64,000 nt of DNA from Verrucomicrobiota bacterium. GTDB taxonomy: Bacteria; Verrucomicrobiota; Kiritimatiellia; RFP12; UBA1067. The stretch is from NCBI GenBank assembly GCA_023269675.1, contig JAHFSX010000010.1:1-64000 (forward strand). The letters are read 5' to 3'. The notes beneath the pieces are model-generated. The model made no database searches and was not told where the DNA came from. It saw nothing but the letters and a program-made list of their open reading frames with translations. Shown one piece after another: positions 16,190-24,602 of the stretch. Within the stretch, counting starts at the first letter, position 1, and each line of letters opens with the position of its first letter. A program made the translations under genes and the position numbers.

Positions 16190-16248
16190 TGCTTCTTCCT
16201 CCTGTGTTGCGGTTGCTGTTGTTTCCAACAGTTACTCACTGACATCCT

Positions 16249-17562
16249 TCAGCTGACGTTTGACGCGCCGCCCGCCCGCTCCAGCCGCACGCGGCGCATG
16301 ATCTCCGGCATGTCCCGCTGGATGTGCGCGTAGAACCGTTTCTGGCCCGGGCACAAATAGTTCAGCCCGGCCTCGCCGTCCGGCGTGCGAACCAGCCGGT
16401 TCTTGGGGCACTCACCCCAGCAGAGCGTAAGGTGCGGACACTGCCGGCAATAGTTCGGCAGCGTGTCGCGCTTGGCGAATCCGAACGCCTTCTGCGGCTC
16501 GCCGTAGGCCATCGCGCTCCAGTGCGTCTCGGAAATATTGCCGACCTTGTACTCGGGATACACAAAGTGGTCACACGAGAAAACGTCGCCGCTGTGCTCG
16601 ACCACCAGGCCCTTGCCGCAGAACTCCGCGGTGACGCAGCGCTGCGACGGCATGCCCAGCGACTGCGCCACGGCCGTCTCGAAGAGATCCACATGCACCT
16701 TGCCGAAATCGCCCCGGCCGTACCAGTCGTCCCACACCTTGCACAGGAAAGCGCCCCAGTCATCCGGGTCCACCGACCAGTCGGTCACCGCCGAGTCCGG
16801 CGCGCCGGGCTTGGCCTGCGGCGTGCCGACGACCGGGAGCGTGGCCGGGTCCCAGTGCTGCGGGGCGACTTCGCGGAACGCCTTGGGCTCGACACACGCG
16901 ATCAGCTGCACCCGGCGCACGCCCAGCTCACGGGTCAGAAACCGGTACACGTCCAGCGGATACTTGACGTTCTCGCGGTTGACGACGCAAAGCGCGTTGA
17001 ACGGCACGCCGTGCTGCCGGAGCAGGCGGGCTGCGGCCATCACCCGGTCATGCGTAGACTCGCCGCCCTTATCGACCCTGTGGCGGTCATGCAGCCGCCT
17101 GGGACCGTCGCAGCTCAGACCGACAAGAAAGCCGTGTTCTTTGAGGAACTTTGCCCACTCGGCGTCCAGCAGGGTCCCGTTCGTCTGGAGATCGTTCCCG
17201 ATGTGTTGGAAGGGCTTCTTGTAGCGGGCTTGCAGCGCGACCACCTTTTGGAAGAACGCGATCCCGAGCAGCGTCGGCTCGCCGCCCTGCCAGGAGAAGA
17301 CCACCTCGTCCCCCGTCTGCGACTCGATGTACTGGCGGATGTGCCGCTCCAGCATCTCATCGGTCATCCGTGCCGCCTGGGGTTGGCGGAGCAGCCCCTC
17401 CTTGTGCAGATAGTAACAGTAGGTGCAGTTCAGATTGCAAAGGGAGCCGACCGGCTTGACCATCGCGTGGAAACGATGCTTAAAGCCTGCCGGCTGCGGA
17501 TGCAGCAACACTGTCGGTTCACCTGGACTGTTCATGTCTTTACCGGTTAAGCGCTGGGACAT
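16249..17562 (-). CDS. Anaerobic sulfatase-maturating radical SAM enzyme (anSME)
   Basis: Protein of 437 residues. It has the radical SAM motif C42-x3-C46-x2-C49 (CNLNCTYC), the anSME signature WQGGEPTLLG, and a SPASM C-terminus with cysteines in CVTAEFCGKG, SCDHFVYPE, YCRQCPHLTLCWGECPK and LCPG. It oxidises the active-site Cys of the adjacent sulfatase to formylglycine without oxygen, which implies an anaerobic host. The gene sits 59 bases before the sulfatase and 7 bases after the outer-membrane protein gene. An ATG at 17535 (MNSPGEP) is an alternative start. Confidence 0.94.
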   Translation of the reverse strand: MSQRLTGKDMNSPGEPTVLLHPQPAGFKHRFHAMVKPVGSLCNLNCTYCYYLHKEGLLRQPQAARMTDEMLERHIRQYIESQTGDEVVFSWQGGEPTLLGIAFFQKVVALQARYKKPFQHIGNDLQTNGTLLDAEWAKFLKEHGFLVGLSCDGPRRLHDRHRVDKGGESTHDRVMAAARLLRQHGVPFNALCVVNRENVKYPLDVYRFLTRELGVRRVQLIACVEPKAFREVAPQHWDPATLPVVGTPQAKPGAPDSAVTDWSVDPDDWGAFLCKVWDDWYGRGDFGKVHVDLFETAVAQSLGMPSQRCVTAEFCGKGLVVEHSGDVFSCDHFVYPEYKVGNISETHWSAMAYGEPQKAFGFAKRDTLPNYCRQCPHLTLCWGECPKNRLVRTPDGEAGLNYLCPGQKRFYAHIQRDMPEIMRRVRLERAGGASNVS

Positions 17563-17569
17563 GGCCGCT

Positions 17570-18529
17570 TTAGAATATCAGCGCCGCCTTGACCCAGACG
17601 TAGTCGCCCTCGAGGCGGTTCTCCACGTCCATTTCAGGCAGCCACTTCACTTCGAGCACCAGATCGTGACCGCAGACCTTGGTCACGTACGAGAGCGCCG
17701 GTCCGACGCCGGCTGTGCGTCCTTTGAAATCGCCCAGCCGCGAGGTGTCACTGCTGTCGCCCGTGATCTGCTGGTAATAGAAACCATTCGCGCCGACGCC
17801 GACGATGTCTTTGCCGAGCGGCAGGTGCTGGGCCACCGTCATGTCCAAGTGAACCTGTTCACCGGTCTGGTAGTCGGTGTCCTGGTTTTCGGAGTTTAAA
17901 TCGATGCCTGCGAAGGTCGTGACCTCGATGCCGTTCTTGCTGCCGAGGTAGCTCATCGATACCGCCGGCTCGACAGTCCAGTAATTCTTGCCCACGTTGG
18001 CCAAGTCATTCTTGTCGTACTCGCCGGTCGGGGCGTAGAAGCCGAGGCGGGCGTCGTACTTGAGGTCGCCTTTTTTCCAGCCGAGCATGAATGGAGCCAG
18101 ATAGATGTCGCCGAGCCCTTCGGCACGGTCGGAGGTTTGCTTATTGAACGTCCTGCCTCTCGGGCCGGTGAGGGTTCCCGAGACGTCGACGTCCATCCGC
18201 ACGAAGGGGATCGCGGCACAGGCCGCGTAATGGCCCCCGAACAGTTCGAGTGAACTCTGGTAGAGCAACACATTGACATCGGCATACGAAGTCGCGTCGA
18301 CGCTCCCCGCAAGGTTCGCGCCCAAGGGCAAGCCCTTCTTGCCGGAGTAATCGCCGCCGTAGTAAAGGCCCTGATTCACATAGGCCCAGCCGGGCTTGTC
18401 GAGCATCTCGTCGATGAACGACGCCGTGGCGCCGGGCGTGTAATGCCCGGCGCCGCCCTCTTCGGCGCAGAGGGGTGCGGCTAAGGCCGCTGTACAAAGA
18501 AACGAAATGAAAAGTCTGGTTTGTTTCAT
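17570..18529 (-). CDS. Outer-membrane beta-barrel protein, MetA-pathway/SphA-like
   Basis: Protein of 319 residues with a signal peptide (MKQTRLFISFLCTAALAAPLCA). The mature part shows beta-barrel strands such as YADVNVLLYQSSLELFGGHY, RLGFYAPTGEYD and FAGIDLNSENQDTDYQTG, ending with strand WVKAALIF. These are typical of the phenol MetA-pathway outer-membrane family. It is encoded between the monooxygenase-like gene and the maturase and is a likely channel for the compound this cluster uses. A second, distant relative lies at 12063-12869. Confidence 0.75.
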   Translation of the reverse strand: MKQTRLFISFLCTAALAAPLCAEEGGAGHYTPGATASFIDEMLDKPGWAYVNQGLYYGGDYSGKKGLPLGANLAGSVDATSYADVNVLLYQSSLELFGGHYAACAAIPFVRMDVDVSGTLTGPRGRTFNKQTSDRAEGLGDIYLAPFMLGWKKGDLKYDARLGFYAPTGEYDKNDLANVGKNYWTVEPAVSMSYLGSKNGIEVTTFAGIDLNSENQDTDYQTGEQVHLDMTVAQHLPLGKDIVGVGANGFYYQQITGDSSDTSRLGDFKGRTAGVGPALSYVTKVCGHDLVLEVKWLPEMDVENRLEGDYVWVKAALIF

Positions 18530-18560
18530 GGCCTGCGTATTTCTTTATGGACTGATTGAT

Positions 18561-18902
18561 CTACGTGTGACACCCCTCGCCGACAGAACGGATACCCGCC
18601 AAAGTCTCCAATCCCGACCGGCGCTTCCCTTCGTCCAGGTGTACCACGGGCGGCTTATAGCCGAGATCGATCGCCACCAGGACCCGGCTGAAGCCCTCCC
18701 CGCGGATCCGCCCGCACATGAGCGCAGCCGTTTCCCACACCTCGGAGTAGAGAAGTTCTTCGGGACACCCCAGATCCTGAGAAAGCCGGCACTCGAGACA
18801 TCCCGGTTTGATCCGCGTGCTCTCGAGTTGACTTCTCAGCAGTTCTAAGACCTCGTCGCGCTTGTCCGGCTTCACGGCAATGACGATTTCAATCCTGTTC
18901 AT
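18561..18902 (-). CDS. ABM-domain monooxygenase-like protein
   Basis: Protein of 113 residues from MNRIEIVIAVKPDKRDE. This is the start of an antibiotic-biosynthesis-monooxygenase (ABM) ferredoxin-like fold, with the helix VLELLRSQLESTRIKPGCLEC and a YSEVWET strand. Such cofactor-free enzymes oxidise quinols or aromatic substrates, and others only bind ligands. It is the first gene after the sigma54 promoter and its activator gene. The predicted transcript start falls only about 3 bases before this ATG, so it may be leaderless. Confidence 0.7.
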   Translation of the reverse strand: MNRIEIVIAVKPDKRDEVLELLRSQLESTRIKPGCLECRLSQDLGCPEELLYSEVWETAALMCGRIRGEGFSRVLVAIDLGYKPPVVHLDEGKRRSGLETLAGIRSVGEGCHT

Positions 18903-18912
18903 GACAGAATAT

Positions 18913-18932
18913 AAATGCACGCCTCATGCCAA
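18913..18932 (-). promoter_or_regulatory. sigma54 (-24/-12) promoter
   Basis: On the minus strand TTGGCATG-AGGCG-TGCA matches the sigma54 consensus TTGGCACG-N4-TTGCA with two mismatches. The invariant GG and GC are 10 bases apart. It reads toward the ABM, outer-membrane protein, maturase and sulfatase genes. A sigma54 activator is encoded just upstream. Confidence 0.75.
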
Positions 18933-18971
18933 GCGGAAAAGAAAGGATTAACTCATGCGTAAATATCACGT

Positions 18972-18998
18972 TATAAGCAGTTTATAGTAATTGCTATA
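18972..18998. promoter_or_regulatory. Candidate enhancer dyad for the sigma54 activator
   Basis: TATAAGCA (18972-18979) and TGCTATA (18992-18998) form an interrupted dyad about 50 bases upstream of the sigma54 promoter. The position suits an activator-binding site, and no binding-site consensus is known for this protein. Confidence 0.35.
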
Positions 18999-19029
18999 CC
19001 GTCAGGCTTGAAGAGGCAGACACAGGAAT

Positions 19030-19045
19030 CGGCGAAATATCGCCG
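19030..19045. terminator. Stem-loop after the activator gene
   Basis: CGGCGA / TCGCCG with a 4-base loop lies just beyond the stop of the sigma54 activator gene. No U tract follows, so it is at most a weak terminator. Confidence 0.35.
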
Positions 19046-19053
19046 AACTGACT

Positions 19054-20637
19054 TTATATCGTCGTTTCTTTGAACCGGGACAGGCCCAGTTTCTTCATTT
19101 TGCTGTGAAGCGTGGTAGGCTTGAGATCAAGCAGTTCGGCCGCGCCGTTCTTGCCGCAGATTCGCCCGTTCGTCTGCCGGAGGGCCTGCGAGATGGCCTG
19201 CTTTTCGGTCTCGCGCAGGGTGACCGGCGTTGCGTGCGCCTCAGGGTTCGCGCCACCCAGAGGGGCAACCCTCAGCGTGGCCCCGTCGCTCATGATGATG
19301 GCGTGCTCGATGACGTTCCGCATCTCGCGCACGTTGCCCGGCCAAGGTGCGCTCATCAGCGCCGCCACCGTCTTCTTGGGGATACTGTCGATCTTCTTGC
19401 CCATCCTCTCCGAGAACTCGCGGACAAAGAACCACGCCAGCGGCAGGATGTCATCCGGACGCTCACGCAGGGGCGGAATATGGATCGGGAACACGTTGAG
19501 CCGATAGTACAGATCGCTGCGGAACGTGCCGGCCTTGATCATCGCGGGCAGGTCGCGGTTCGTCGCCGCGATGATGCGCACGTCCACCTTCTGGGTACGC
19601 GTGCTTCCGAGCCGCTCGAACTGGCCCTCCTGAAGCACCCGCAGCAGTTTGCTCTGGAGCTCGAGCGGCAGGTCTCCGATCTCGTCCAGAAAGAAGGTCG
19701 AGCCGTCGGCGATTTCGAACCGGCCCTTCTGCTGGTTCATCGCGCCCGTGTATGCGCCCTTGTCCCGGCCGAACAGCTCGCCCTCGATCAGCGCGGCCGG
19801 CAGCGCGGCACAGTTCACCTTGACCATGGTTCGCGCACGCCGCTCGCTCCGGTCATGGATGGCCTGGGCGACCAACTCCTTGCCCGTGCCGGTCTCGCCG
19901 GTGATCAGCACCGCCGACGGGGTCGGCGCCACTCGACGCACCAGGGACTGAACCTCAAGTATGGCGGCGCTCTCGCCGACAAACTCGGAGCCCGTGTAGA
20001 GCCGGTTCTCCTGCTGCAGGTAGAGGTTCTCCTGCTGCAGCCGGTCCTTCAATTGCCGCACTTCGTCGAGGGCATGGCGCAAGGCCTCGTCGGCCGCCTT
20101 GCGCGACAGGGCATTGGCGAAAAGCTCCGCGATCAGCCGAAGCCGATCGACCAGATCCCCGGACCACTGGCGTTCGGCCCGCAACGCGCCGAAAGAGAGT
20201 GCCCCCAGCATTTTTCCGCCCGCAACAAGCGGGAAAGACACATTCGATTTCGGCCCCATCCGTCGAAGGGTTTCCTTATCCACGCTCGCCTCGGCAGGGA
20301 GATCCTCCACCGATGCGAACTGAACCGTCCGGCCGGAGAGAAGCTGCTGAAACATCCAAGGGAAAATCCTGCCGGCAGGAATAAGCGGGTTAGGCGTGAA
20401 CTCGGGTCTGGCCCAACTGTGCGTTAACTCAATCTCACGGGAATCCGCAAGATGTTTGCTGAGGGTGCTTCGGTCCAGCCCCAGCGCCTCGCAGATGCGC
20501 CGCTGCGCATCCACGATGGCTCCGTCGACCTTGTCAGGGGGAATGTTCACGAAACCCACCAGAAGTTCGGCGACCAACCCTTCAAAACGCAGACGCTCTT
20601 CAACATCGGCGCATGGACTGGCGAATCGTTTACTCAT
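19054..20637 (-). CDS. sigma54-dependent activator with GAF domain
   Basis: Protein of 527 residues. A GAF-like sensor domain (about 20-180) leads by a short coiled coil (RQLKDRLQQENLYLQQEN) into the AAA+ domain. This has Walker A GETGTGKE at about 247-254, the sigma54-contact loop GAYTGA at 294-299 (the Tyr variant of GAFTGA), Walker B FFLDEIGD and an arginine finger region. The end is a Fis-type HTH (NGRICGKNGAAELLDLKPTTL). It is related to FhlA-type regulators, which sense small molecules by the GAF domain. It probably drives the sigma54 promoter at 18913-18932 and hence the sulfatase cluster. It follows the BASS transporter gene by 11 bases. Confidence 0.92.
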   Translation of the reverse strand: MSKRFASPCADVEERLRFEGLVAELLVGFVNIPPDKVDGAIVDAQRRICEALGLDRSTLSKHLADSREIELTHSWARPEFTPNPLIPAGRIFPWMFQQLLSGRTVQFASVEDLPAEASVDKETLRRMGPKSNVSFPLVAGGKMLGALSFGALRAERQWSGDLVDRLRLIAELFANALSRKAADEALRHALDEVRQLKDRLQQENLYLQQENRLYTGSEFVGESAAILEVQSLVRRVAPTPSAVLITGETGTGKELVAQAIHDRSERRARTMVKVNCAALPAALIEGELFGRDKGAYTGAMNQQKGRFEIADGSTFFLDEIGDLPLELQSKLLRVLQEGQFERLGSTRTQKVDVRIIAATNRDLPAMIKAGTFRSDLYYRLNVFPIHIPPLRERPDDILPLAWFFVREFSERMGKKIDSIPKKTVAALMSAPWPGNVREMRNVIEHAIIMSDGATLRVAPLGGANPEAHATPVTLRETEKQAISQALRQTNGRICGKNGAAELLDLKPTTLHSKMKKLGLSRFKETTI

Positions 20638-20648
20638 GGGGTTTCTGA

Positions 20649-21533
20649 CTACGCTCCTTCAAAAGAACGCGACTCTCGAACTCGATTGGACATGAAACTG
20701 TAGGCCGTCGCCGCGCCCAACAGCAGTGGGATTTCGACGAGGAAGTATATGGCTGCGAACACCGCGTAATCAAGTCGATTCAGCAAGGTCACCGCGACGG
20801 CGAAAGCCAACCCCACGTTGCGCACAGCGAAAACGACACCGGTGGTAAAAATATCCGCCGCAGAGAGCCGCAGGAACCGTCCGACCGTCAGGCCGGCACC
20901 CATAGCAAGAGCCATGAGGGCCGAAGCCGCGACGGTCGTCGTCCGCCACTCCGCCGCAAGCTGTGCCCGCCGGGACACCATCACGTAGAGCAGCAGGACG
21001 CCGATGCCCGAGAAAGTCAGACGGCGAAGCATGTCCCCGTGGCTCGCGACCCAGCCCGGCTTGAAGCGGCGCAGGGCCATGCCCGCCACAACCGGCACCG
21101 CCACCATCAGCGACAGCCTGAGGATCAGCGTCGACGGGGGCACCGCGAAAACAAACGGCTCGTTCAGGAACCGGGTGTAGGCCCCGAAGATCAGGGGCAT
21201 GGTCACGAGCGACAACAGGCACGACAGCGTATTCATGCTCACAGACATGGCCACATTGCCGCGCGCCAGCAGCGTGTAGACATTGGCTATGTCACCCACC
21301 GGACACGCCGCCAGCAACAATATCCCTGCGCTCACGTGCGGCGGCAGCCCCAGCCAGCGGACCAGCGCGAACCCGATGGCGGGCAGCAGCGTGGCCTGCA
21401 GAACGAAGACCCGCGTCCACGTCCACTTCCGCCTGGCCAATTCGCGGAAGTGCTGCGTCTCCAATTCCGTCCCCACAGTCACCATCATCAGAAGGGTGAC
21501 AATAAGGACGCCGATATCAAGTACGGTTTTCAT
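20649..21533 (-). CDS. BASS-family (bile acid:Na+ symporter-like) transporter
   Basis: Protein of 294 residues with nine or ten membrane helices. It carries BASS-family features in the helices around [24 protein letters not shown] and [22 protein letters not shown], the discontinuous helices that bind sodium and substrate. Members import bile acids, sulfated steroids, pantoate or pyruvate with sodium. It is 11 bases upstream of the sigma54 activator on the same strand, so it may be autoregulated with the sulfatase cluster and import its product or inducer. The substrate is inference. Confidence 0.85.
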   Translation of the reverse strand: MKTVLDIGVLIVTLLMMVTVGTELETQHFRELARRKWTWTRVFVLQATLLPAIGFALVRWLGLPPHVSAGILLLAACPVGDIANVYTLLARGNVAMSVSMNTLSCLLSLVTMPLIFGAYTRFLNEPFVFAVPPSTLILRLSLMVAVPVVAGMALRRFKPGWVASHGDMLRRLTFSGIGVLLLYVMVSRRAQLAAEWRTTTVAASALMALAMGAGLTVGRFLRLSAADIFTTGVVFAVRNVGLAFAVAVTLLNRLDYAVFAAIYFLVEIPLLLGAATAYSFMSNRVRESRSFEGA

Positions 21534-21607
21534 ACAGGCTTAACCCACATGCCCCAAGGCCGAGAGGGCGTCGACGAGGCGCTGGACCGTCGGGGCTCGG
21601 ATTCAGC

Positions 21608-21649
21608 GGACGGAGGTCGGAGGTCGGAGGACGGGAGACCGAGGTCGGA
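21608..21649. repeat. Heptamer tandem units
   Basis: Six 7-base units: GGACGGA, GGTCGGA, GGTCGGA, GGACGGG, AGACCGA, GGTCGGA. They lie upstream of the BASS gene, inside the run that follows a truncated methyltransferase. Confidence 0.65.
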
Positions 21650-21664
21650 CTGCACGGCCGCGCT

Positions 21665-21685
21665 GCCGGTTGAAGCCGGTACAAC
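21665..21685. repeat. Partial copy of the GTTGTACCGG palindromic repeat
   Basis: GCCGGTTGAAGCCGGTACAAC is, on the minus strand, a half-copy of the larger palindromic element at 55202-55262 (GTTGTACCGGCTTCA core shared). Confidence 0.55.
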
Positions 21686-21724
21686 ATGCAGTTGCTGATA
21701 CGCGGGGCGGAGATAGCGGACGGT

Positions 21725-21946
21725 GCCGCGCTTGTAAAGGTCGATGCGGCCGAGGCTGACGGAGCCGTCGCGGTTGGGGAAGCGGACGGATTTCTCGAAC
21801 ACATAGGCGTTCAGGGCTTCGTCCGCGCCTGCGAGCTGAGGTGGCTCGACCCGCAGCACGGCGCACAACTCCGTGAGGAACAGCTGGCAGTTGGCCCGTT
21901 CTGCCGCCCCCGAAAGTTCCCAGCGCTTGATGAACGCGTCAATCAT
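21725..21946 (-). pseudogene. MmeI-type DNA methyltransferase, 5' remnant
   Basis: The first 74 codons encode [20 protein letters not shown], then a helix with [11 protein letters not shown] and the segment [11 protein letters not shown], ending IDLYKRG. This is the N-terminal region of MmeI-like restriction-methylation proteins, which are normally 900 residues or more. After the KRG the sequence runs into the palindromic repeat and heptamer units and the rest of the gene is absent. It is a relic of a restriction-modification gene, removed at a repeat boundary. Confidence 0.6.
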
Positions 21947-22069
21947 TGTGCGACAGTATAGAGGAGCAGGATGTGGAAGGGAAGGAGGCAAATGTCAATA
22001 GTACCGTCGTCAACGTTCTGCCAGGGTATTATCAGGTTCACGCCTCAAGCAGCCTGAGTTCTTCTGAAT

Positions 22070-22347
22070 GGAGCGCGGGCGGCCTGTGGAAGGCGGACCG
22101 GTTCGGCGCGGCTGTGCGCTTTCCGCGCTATGACGAGTGCCGCGCCTGGTGCGGACAGGTGGTTTGTGGCATCCACATGGTTTCGGCGCTGACCGCGTTG
22201 GCGGGCCCGTGGCACATGGGTGATGTGGCGTGGAAGCTGGAGCGGCCGGTGTTGTGTGCGCGGGGCGTCGCGGCCAAAGGCTTTCTCGGCGTTTGGCCGG
22301 TGGACAAGGAGGTGAGGAAGAAGTTCGGCAGTTCGTTAGCGGGGTGA
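22070..22347 (+). pseudogene. ASCH-like (phage-type) protein fragment
   Basis: The plus-strand frame contains WSAGGLWKADRFGAAVRFPR and, near the end, a GPWHMGDVAWKLERPV segment followed by GVAAKGFLGVWPVDKEV. The second part resembles the C-terminal strand-turn of ASCH-fold proteins common in phages (a proline-flanked PV, then GxxGxW). The open frame starts earlier, at 21946, but its first 40 codons look noncoding and I find no proper N-terminus. I treat it as a remnant; a short intact gene cannot be excluded. The stretch 22348-22568 holds nothing I can support. Confidence 0.3.
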
Positions 22348-22568
22348 GATGAAGGTGAAAGACTGAGGACGGATTAGCAAACCTGTTTGTCCGTTTGTTC
22401 CGATAAGTCCCCTGTTCCTCCGACAGGTCCGCCCGATCAAGGGGCCCATTGTTTTACAAGTTTCTTCAGCCGGGGCGAACACCGTGCCAGTGAATTTCTG
22501 CCAAATCGTCGGGGATGACCATAATGCGTAGCCATCACTTGCCTCAAATGGCTTCCCCAGTCTATTTG

Positions 22569-23684
22569 TTACCACTCAACCAAAACGCTATTAATATATT
22601 TTCCTTTGGTGACCATGATGACATAGTCGCCATCGCTTGTGTCTTTGCTGCTTGTAGGCATGAACCCTTTCTTATATAAATACATCCTAGGAATTGCGGG
22701 GAAGACCAAATCATCAAGCGATGCTCGTTTATAAAGAGTGCTAGCTCCACCTGAGCCGTTAGAGTCATAAACCACTTCTACAAAATTTTCTTTTTCGTTC
22801 AAAATGATCATTGGTTTGCTGCCCGATGCGGTGGAAACATTATAAACTTTTTGGTCCCATACTCCATTCGCACGACGAACAAGCATTCCAATGGTAGTGT
22901 ACCTTTTTTTATCGTAGCCTGTTTTGATAGAGGTGTAAATGGTTCCGTCGGATTCAACCGCAAAATTCAAGTGATCATCAGCAAAACCCGCCCCGGACCT
23001 TAGAGCTTGTGTATATGCTGGCCTCTCGTTTTCCTGCCAAAGGTCGGCAGCGTCTTCATCGAAATGTTCACAGAAAGCAAAGAACCTCGTCTTTTGGCTA
23101 GACCAGAAAACACCAATACTCCTTCTTGCAGGAATTGCTGCAATAACAGAAATGTCATCGTTTGTAATATTGTCTGCAAGCATGAGCGGTACAGAAAATT
23201 GTGTATATGGCGCATCGCTATAAATAATTTCTACTGTATGAATTGAATCGTACACTATCCACAAGCGCTCTGCCGAATCAAGCGCTATAGTCGCGGTTTC
23301 TACGGACTTTCCCAGAGTAAGCGCTACACGCGATATAAGTGAATATTCAGATCCGTCGGACTCCAAAACAATAACCTCATTGTTCTTAGTGCCATTGACT
23401 AACAGAACATACACGCGATTTTCAGACGGAAATACATCAGCCTTTCCTTTTTTTAAGCAAGAGATCCTTAGTTGCTTAACCCAAGTCCTACCTTCTAGTT
23501 TGAAAACAAAGGTTCCTGTCTTGTCAGGAAAAACGGCGTAATGGCTGCCTGCATATTTCCAAGTCTTCGACTGAGGTTTATTTGCCGTAGTGTCATTAAC
23601 AACAATAGGCGAAAGTTCTGTTATGAGCGGCTCCGCAATAACTGAAAAAGAAACCAGAAAAAAAGCTAAAAATAACTTTTCCAT
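22569..23684 (-). CDS. Secreted protein of unknown function (AT-rich, foreign-looking)
   Basis: Protein of 371 residues with a clear signal peptide (MEKLFLAFFLVSFSVIA). The body is made of repeated beta-strand blocks such as VFPDKTGTFVFKLEGRTW, IALDSAERLWIVYDSI and NFAVESDGTIYTSIKTGYD, suggestive of a beta-propeller or beta-sandwich. I do not recognise a named family. A ribosome site (GGGAGA) precedes the ATG. The gene is far more AT-rich and Lys/Asn/Ile-rich than every neighbour, so it was probably acquired. It lies among gene fragments. Confidence 0.65.
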   Translation of the reverse strand: MEKLFLAFFLVSFSVIAEPLITELSPIVVNDTTANKPQSKTWKYAGSHYAVFPDKTGTFVFKLEGRTWVKQLRISCLKKGKADVFPSENRVYVLLVNGTKNNEVIVLESDGSEYSLISRVALTLGKSVETATIALDSAERLWIVYDSIHTVEIIYSDAPYTQFSVPLMLADNITNDDISVIAAIPARRSIGVFWSSQKTRFFAFCEHFDEDAADLWQENERPAYTQALRSGAGFADDHLNFAVESDGTIYTSIKTGYDKKRYTTIGMLVRRANGVWDQKVYNVSTASGSKPMIILNEKENFVEVVYDSNGSGGASTLYKRASLDDLVFPAIPRMYLYKKGFMPTSSKDTSDGDYVIMVTKGKYINSVLVEW

Positions 23685-24602
23685 TTGGATCTCCCTTAAA
23701 GCCCAGCCTCTGAGGGGCTCCCCATGTGCTGGACAGCGAAACGACTTTGCTAAGATTTAAAACCCGTTATGGTTTTGTGCCTGCACGCCGCCGCTGGCGC
23801 GCCTGTAATTTTGAAATGCGTAGCACAGGCGTCTGCCGGGTGCCGTCTGTTTCTGCGGCTCGCCGGGCAGGGATCTACGGGGACGCAGCGCGAGCGCCGG
23901 ATCGTGAAGAGGGCAGAGGCTGTGCGCGTAAACTGGTTGTGCCCCTTTTTTTATGGAAAAACAAGGTCACGCATGGTCGGTTTTTACAAGAAAAGGCGGC
24001 GTTAGGGCTCTCAGGCTTCGGTTGCCGCATACCTGTTCTTAATGTGAATTATAGCATCGACCGGGCTTCTGGGGAAGTTTTGGCGAGGAGAGACCGCGAA
24101 TCAGACGATTGGGGACAAGGGGCGGAGGAGGCCCCCTGCCCGCTCGCTATGCTTGCGGGCGGTGCGAGGGGTTTGCCAGGACCCCCGGAGAGGCGGAAGC
24201 CGGGCGTGGGGGCGTCGACCGAGCTTGCGGAGATTTATTTGACCGGATGCTCGTTCAGACGATGGTCATTGAGCGGCTTCGCGTCCGTCGGGATCGTGGC
24301 GTCGGCGTGGTTTTCGAGTGACTGAGAACAAACGTTCTTATTTCGGCACGGGGGTGCGTTTCGTTGCCTCTTCGGGGCCGCTTTCGGCTCTCTGGGTGTG
24401 CCGCCGCCTCTCCGGTGGTGGTTTCGACCTCTTTTCCGCCTTCGCGGCTCTCCTTGAATTCGCGCCGGAATAACTTCGGAAGGTGGATTGCAAGCGGTAG
24501 GGTTACACCCCATAACAAAGGGCGAGCCAAGCGCATACACTGTTTCAGTGATGGTTTCGCTGCCAAGAGGCTGCCTCGCTCTAAAACCGGAAAAAAACAA
24601 GC
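23685..24602. other. Intergenic stretch without a supportable gene
   Basis: About 900 bases. Open frames exist on both strands but none has a start with ribosome site or a recognisable product. The only notable signal is the TAGGG palindrome at 24498-24512, about 90 bases before the hydrolase gene. Confidence 0.5.
24498..24512. promoter_or_regulatory. TAGGG-N5-CCCCA palindrome (site 1)
   Basis: TAGGG TTACA CCCCA, preceded by GCGG. It is nearly identical to sites at 31113-31127 and 39566-39580. It lies upstream of the hydrolase and small basic protein genes and is a candidate operator or promoter element of a stress regulon. Confidence 0.5.

Noticed and set aside
22336..22575. 79-codon minus-strand frame after the AT-rich gene
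   Set aside because: No family, no ribosome site and ordinary composition for a chance frame.
23726..24325. 199-codon plus-strand frame in the 23.7-24.3 kb gap
   Set aside because: Residues are disordered in type (Arg, Gly, Trp mix) with no fold or start signal.
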